Source: Clostridia bacterium (GTDB lineage Bacteria; Bacillota_A; Clostridia; Oscillospirales; CAG-382). Taken from it: a stretch of 5,589 nt of DNA. A program made the translations under genes and the position numbers. The notes under the pieces are model-generated. The model was not told the origin of the DNA. It saw nothing but the letters and a program-made list of their open reading frames with translations, and ran no database searches. Position 1 is the first letter of the stretch. Each line of letters starts with the position of its first letter. This document shows, piece after piece, positions 3,919 to 5,589 of this stretch. The stretch is taken from NCBI GenBank assembly GCA_017615235.1, contig JAGAAM010000209.1, positions 1 to 5,589 on the forward strand, written 5' to 3'.

Positions 3919-5589
3919 ATGAAAAAAGCAGTTAAGATCCGCGCGTTGAAGCTCTTGGTCACAGGGGTCTTTGTCGGCGCGCTCATTTTGACGCTTGCGG
4001 TCATCGCGGGGCAGACCCCGACGCTGGCGGCTCCCGCGACGACGATCTCCATAAATAACAGCGCGGACCTTATCGCCTATTCCCGCGAGTACGCGAACGG
4101 ACAGCACAATCCCCAGGATACACTTTCGCTCGCGCTCAGCACCGGCAGTATGTACGTCCTTCCCGAAAACGGCGGATCCGGTTATATCAGCATCGGCAGC
4201 GATTCGCGCCCCTTCGACGGTCAGATCCTTATCGCCGACAGCGCTTCCGCGACTTTCCTTCTTGATACGCCGCTTTTCGGTACGATGACCACCAACGTCA
4301 CGATAGGAAACGGCTCCGGATCGGTAAGGCAGGTCGAGATCATGCGTTCCTCCGACGTTGACGACGTTCCTCTCTTTGCACAGAAGGTCGTCGCCGTTTC
4401 CGGCGCTTCGGACGCCGTCTGGTCGGTCAAGCTCAACCCCGACGATTCCGACTCCGACAACATCACGGCGTTCAAGTTCGCAGGCGTCGTCGGCGAGATC
4501 GGCGACGGCTGCAGCGTAAGCCTCGCTTTCGAACATAATTCGGTCACCGAGAACGCGCAGGGCGCTTCGGTCACCGCCAACGTAACCGCAAGCGGCGACG
4601 TCGGTATACTTTGCGGCACCCTCGGCGAGGGCTCTACGCTTATCGCGGACGTCACGCTCGGCTCCGATATGGCGGGGAAGACGTTCAACGTCACCTCCGT
4701 AAGCGGCAACGCCGGCGGCGTCGTCGGATATATGAAAGACGGTTCCTCCGTCGTCATGAAGAACGGTTTCGCCTCCTTCTTCAACGTCACCGCCGACGCG
4801 GGCTTCGCGGGCGGTATCGCCGGTTATGCGGAAAACGCGGATATCTCCGTCGACACCGCTCCTTCCGGATATTTCACGGTAACGAAAGCGATCAGCGGCG
4901 CTGATGGCGCAGGCGCGCTTTACGGATATTACGAAAGCACGAAGAACAACGCCGGAGCTTCCGGCGGCACCCGTACTTTCGATCTTAAGAACCTTCGCAC
5001 CGACGAGGATATCGCGATCTCCGCGGGAAGCAGCAGCGCCGCGGGCGGCGTTATCGGCAGACTTTACGCCGAAAACAGCATCACGGTGACCGACGGCTCG
5101 GTCTCCGACGTCGGTTCGGTTTCCGCTTACGACCGCACGGTAAAATTCACCGGCGGCAAGTACCGCGGCGGCGTTATAGGTTCCTATGCGAACACGAGTC
5201 TCGACAACGTTCTTGAAATACTCAACGTCCCGGTGAAGATCGCCGGCAACTCCGGCTCGAACACCGAGTCCGCCGGCGCGATAGGCGAGATCTCCGACGC
5301 TGACGGCACTTCCGCCGCATACGTGAAGATCAACGGTCTGCGCGTCGAAAACAGCGGAACCATCTCCGCCGGCGCGGTCGGCAAAATGGGAAGCAAAGGC
5401 AGCTTCGTCGATTTCACCGGCAGATACAAAGGCAAAGGGACCCGCGTCGCCGGCCTGGTCGACGATATGGGATGCGGCGTTATCCGAATTTCCGGTGTGA
5501 CCGATCTTTCCGAAACGACGTCCAATACCGCCCAGCTCGTCAACAAACGCGGCAACGGGCTTATCTATGCGCTCGGCAGCGGCGCCGAC
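3919..5589 (+). CDS. Large secreted GLUG-like repeat protein (partial, open at right edge)
   Basis: Fourth operon gene. The frame runs without a stop from ATG 3919 to the last base, 557 codons, so only the N-terminal part is present. A classical signal peptide is visible: basic head MKKAVKIRALK, hydrophobic core about 12-30, and a likely cleavage after TLA or APA near 37-40. An N-terminal domain (about 41-180) holds IGSDSRPFDGQI (92-103) and PLFGTM (118-123), which resemble the capping region of GLUG-type beta-solenoids. From about residue 187 a degenerate repeat recurs every 26-44 residues with a core like (A/G)GxxGxxxxxSxxxV. Examples are AGVVGEIGDG (188), AGGVVGYMKDGS (265), AGGIAGYAEN (297), AGGVIGRLYAENS (375), RGGVIGSYANTS (416) and SAGAIGEISD (451). 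This predicts a right-handed beta-helix exposed outside the cell, probably an adhesin or stalk. The C-terminal anchor and total length cannot be seen. Codon use matches the upstream genes. Confidence 0.87.
   Translation, partial: MKKAVKIRALKLLVTGVFVGALILTLAVIAGQTPTLAAPATTISINNSADLIAYSREYANGQHNPQDTLSLALSTGSMYVLPENGGSGYISIGSDSRPFDGQILIADSASATFLLDTPLFGTMTTNVTIGNGSGSVRQVEIMRSSDVDDVPLFAQKVVAVSGASDAVWSVKLNPDDSDSDNITAFKFAGVVGEIGDGCSVSLAFEHNSVTENAQGASVTANVTASGDVGILCGTLGEGSTLIADVTLGSDMAGKTFNVTSVSGNAGGVVGYMKDGSSVVMKNGFASFFNVTADAGFAGGIAGYAENADISVDTAPSGYFTVTKAISGADGAGALYGYYESTKNNAGASGGTRTFDLKNLRTDEDIAISAGSSSAAGGVIGRLYAENSITVTDGSVSDVGSVSAYDRTVKFTGGKYRGGVIGSYANTSLDNVLEILNVPVKIAGNSGSNTESAGAIGEISDADGTSAAYVKINGLRVENSGTISAGAVGKMGSKGSFVDFTGRYKGKGTRVAGLVDDMGCGVIRISGVTDLSETTSNTAQLVNKRGNGLIYALGSGAD
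4477..5496 (+). repeat. Coding repeats: about ten degenerate GLUG-like units
   Basis: Within the fourth gene, units begin near residues 187, 228, 264, 296, 330, 374, 415, 451, 483 and 509. Most share a Gly-Gly-small-small-Gly core, then 5-8 variable residues and a short beta strand. The protein pattern is clear, but the DNA copies have diverged well beyond simple tandem duplication, so the array appears old and not recently expanded. The last units (KMGSKGSF, VDDMGCGVI) are weaker. Confidence 0.65.

Noticed and set aside
877..4790. Several long leftward open frames opposite the operon (for example 877-1950, 1890-2876, 2737-3249, 3910-4536)
   Set aside because: They mirror the GC-biased codon pattern of the + strand genes, overlap one another, and give Val/Arg/Asp-rich sequences without signal peptides or motifs.
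4611..4904. Rightward frame with an extremely Arg-rich product
   Set aside because: It is a +1-type shadow of the glycine-rich repeats in the fourth gene; the Arg richness comes from GGC/CGC periodicity.

Overview
The window looks like part of a chromosome from a gut-type clostridial Firmicute (Oscillospirales or Christensenellales-like). This is inferred from GC-rich genes with C/G-biased third positions, strong AAAGGAGG-type ribosome binding sites, AT-rich promoter DNA, and exported proteins of a style common in uncultured Clostridia. No rRNA, tRNA, CRISPR array, transposase or phage gene is visible.

Layout. Positions 1-848 hold no convincing gene. This stretch is dense in inverted repeats: a perfect 11-bp hairpin at the left edge, nested palindromes at 57-90, a terminator-like hairpin at 341-373, a hairpin-rich tract from about 384 that ends in a T-tailed hairpin at 661-679, and a degenerate 7-bp tandem repeat containing an 18-bp palindrome at 680-711. 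An AT-rich block then leads to a very strong promoter (849-877, extended -10 TGATATAAT). It is followed almost at once by a GC-rich hairpin in the 5' leader.

From 940 to the right edge there is one same-strand operon of four genes: 351 aa, 257 aa (overlapping the first by 4 bp), 354 aa (37 bp later, with a near-perfect ribosome binding site) and a fourth reading frame from 3919 that is still open at 5589 after 557 codons. The first three each carry a basic N-terminus, one hydrophobic segment and then an aromatic motif (YGWF, FAWLYG, AYAEY). This resembles the SipW-dependent exported proteins of the TasA/camelysin group. The rest of each is an acidic, aromatic and beta-rich secreted domain without catalytic motifs. 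The fourth has a signal peptide and about ten degenerate GLUG-like repeats (GGVVGY, GGIAGY, GGVIGR), which predict a long beta-solenoid surface protein.

Interpretation (inference). The operon probably encodes a cell-surface or extracellular-matrix assembly: three small anchored or SipW-processed subunits plus a giant repeat adhesin or stalk. A dedicated SipW-like signal peptidase would be expected nearby but lies outside this window if present. None of the four proteins can be given an experimentally known function from sequence alone.
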